NCBI GenBank assembly: GCA_030704615.1
Contig: CM060731.1
Span: forward strand, 90,746,756 to 90,810,755
Source of the DNA: Takakia lepidozioides
Taxonomy: Eukaryota; Streptophyta; Takakiopsida; Takakiales; Takakiaceae
Length of the DNA stretch: 64,000 nucleotides
Reading direction: 5' to 3'
The notes beneath the pieces are model-generated. The model had not been told where the DNA came from. It did not search any database and saw nothing but the letters and a program-made list of their open reading frames with translations. Below, in pieces: positions 62,720 to 64,000 of the stretch. How positions within the stretch are numbered: position 1 is the first letter of the stretch; each line of letters starts with the position of its first letter. The position numbers and the translations under genes are program-made.

Positions 62720-64000
62720 ATGCGTCTCCTACCCCCAAGGTTGCAGTCACTGAGGACAATTGGGAACCAGATGTTGGACCTACAGTCACCGGTGGAGAGA
62801 GATGGAGGATCCAGCAATTTCTAAGGGCTTATAGAAATTGCTTTGCCTTCGGTTTGAAGGATTTGGGGAGTTTGAAAGGCCAGGAGATTCGTATTGATTT
62901 GGCAAGTGACACGCCAATCTTTCGAAGGCCCTACCGGTATAGTGACATGGAGAGGTCATTGATCTAGTCACGGACTATGGAGTTGTTCGAAGCTGGATTG
63001 GTGGAGTTGTCAGGCGGGGAGTATGCCTAGGCAACGGTGATGCCAGCTAAGAAGGATATCTATGGCAATTGGACAGAAAGAAGGATGTGTGGGGACTATC
63101 GTCCTGTGAACCGTCAGACTAAGTCCGATAGATATGCCATGCCAACTTCAGAGGAAATCTTTGATGCCATTGGGCATGCAAAGGTGTTTAGCACATTGGA
63201 CTTGCGATCCGGTTACCACCAGTTGCCAATCAAAGAGGCTGACAAGCAAAAGACGACATTCTGGGGGATTGACCAACGTGGGAAGGATTGCTTGTACCAA
63301 TGGCGCTTCCTACCGTTTGGGTTGAAGAATGCTCCTGCAGAGTTTCAGAGGGTTATGGATAGGATTCTCGCGGGGCTAGACTTTGTCCGGTGTTACATTG
63401 ACGACATCATCGTCTTTAGTGCTACGGTTGAGGAGCATGAGAGACACCTTCAGGTGGTGTTTGAGCGCTTGAGAGCGCATAGGTTGAAATTGCACCCTGG
63501 GAAGTGCAGGTTCTTCCACAACCAGATTGAGTATCTGGGCCACATGATATACCCTGGAGGATTGGGTGTTCAAAAGACGAAGGTGGAGGCCATTGCACGC
63601 ATTCCACGCCCCATAGATGTTAGCAAAGTTTGTGTTTTCATGGGGTTGGCAAACTACTATCGACGGTTTGTCAAGGGATTTAGCAGCATTGCAAAGGCTC
63701 TTACTAAGTTGACCAAGGTGGGTCAAGAGTGGCAGTGGGAGGAGGAGCAGGAGGAAGCCTTTGAGGAACTCAAGGCTCGATTGACTTCTGCACCTATTCT
63801 GAGGCGGCCTATTCGGGGGCGGCCTTTCCAGCTACATACGGATTGGAGTATGTTGGGGATTGGAGCAGTGCTCACACAGATGGATGATGAGGGAAGAGAG
63901 TTTGTAGTGGCATATGCTAGCCACTCAAACAATGATGCCGAGGCAAAGTATAGTTCCTATGAAGGGGAGTGTCTAGCTGCGGTATGGGCATTTCAGATGT
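62720..64000 (+). pseudogene. Gypsy reverse transcriptase and start of RNase H
   Basis: RT blocks: FRRPYRYSDMER, ATVMPAKKDIYGNWTERRMCGDYRPVN, VFSTLDLRSGYHQLPI, FLPFGLKNAPAEFQRVMD, CYIDDIIVF with the YIDD catalytic box at 63394-63405, KCRFFHNQIEYLGHMI and FMGLANYYRRFVKGFS. RNase H begins FQLHTDWSMLGIGAVLTQ (about 63820) and YSSYEGECLAAVWAF runs to the window edge. TAG codons at 62965-62967 and 63028-63030 interrupt the N-terminal part; the rest is open. Confidence 0.93.

Larger units (their letters stand above)
58680..64000 (+). mobile_element. Ty3/gypsy retrotransposon carrying a cytosine-5 methyltransferase (incomplete at right)
   Basis: The order is gag, protease, C5 DNA methyltransferase, reverse transcriptase, RNase H; integrase and right LTR lie beyond the window. 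Gag-pol is in one orientation but broken by in-frame stops (TAG at 59736, 61550, 61763, 62524, 62707, 62965, 63028; TGA at 60237) and frameshifts near 60300, 60650 and 61850-61900. The copy is therefore non-functional as sequenced. The reverse transcriptase is of the plant/algal chromovirus-like Ty3 type. Confidence 0.88.

Noticed and set aside
59736-63030. TAG as a reassigned glutamine codon, as in some green algae and ciliates
   Set aside because: PRMT10 and the MULE frames show no in-frame TAG, some disrupted genes also have TGA or TAA, and frameshifts accompany the TAGs. Decay of methylated CAG sites is simpler.

Overview
The window is eukaryotic nuclear DNA dominated by nested transposable elements, with one clear single-copy host gene. 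GT-AG introns, a plant-type arginine methyltransferase (PRMT10), CACTA elements, MULEs, LINEs and a Ty3/gypsy retrotransposon carrying a cytosine-5 DNA methyltransferase all point to a streptophyte with a repeat-rich genome. A charophyte alga such as Chara fits best; that assignment is an inference, not something read from a marker gene.

Layout. 1-1581: a degenerate GGACTTGC minisatellite and a decayed MULE transposase, then a 500-base N gap. 2082-13350: copy A of a large composite element (called PMM here, for ParB-Methylase-MULE). 13351-18620: no host gene; two LINE relics. 19688-25020 (minus): intact seven-exon PRMT10. 25021-26660: small repeats and a gypsy integrase scrap. 26800-29057 (minus): a decayed DNA-methyltransferase-like gene related to the one in PMM. 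29341-30290: a CACTA scrap. 31926-57289: a complete CACTA element with matching termini and a GGT target duplication; PMM copy B (about 35510-48187) sits inside its TNP2 gene. 57290-58130: flanking repeats. 58680-64000: a Ty3/gypsy element (gag, protease, C5-methyltransferase, reverse transcriptase, RNase H) that runs off the window.

The most interesting object is PMM. Each copy has two divergent genes either side of a long central palindrome. The plus-strand gene is a MULE transposase (zinc-binding N-terminus, DDE core, SWIM finger). The minus-strand gene joins a ParB/sulfiredoxin-like domain (WDGNHR motif) to a permuted, beta-class N6/N4 amino-methyltransferase fold. Arrays of hairpin repeats built on GGCGCCGAATTTCC fill the space between the genes, both outer regions and at least one intron. 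Copy A keeps the ParB and methyltransferase halves collinear; copy B has the methyltransferase half inverted. The pseudogene at 26.8-29.1 kb shares four intron positions and phases with the copy B methyltransferase, so this is a real spliced gene family.

Two unrelated transposon classes in this one window therefore carry DNA-methyltransferase-type genes: an amino-methyltransferase-like one in a DNA transposon and a cytosine-5 one in a retrotransposon. A third element, the CACTA, carries an FCP1/HAD phosphatase-like domain fused into its accessory protein. Most disrupted reading frames carry TAG or TGA where Gln, Trp or Arg is likely, as expected from deamination of methylated DNA.
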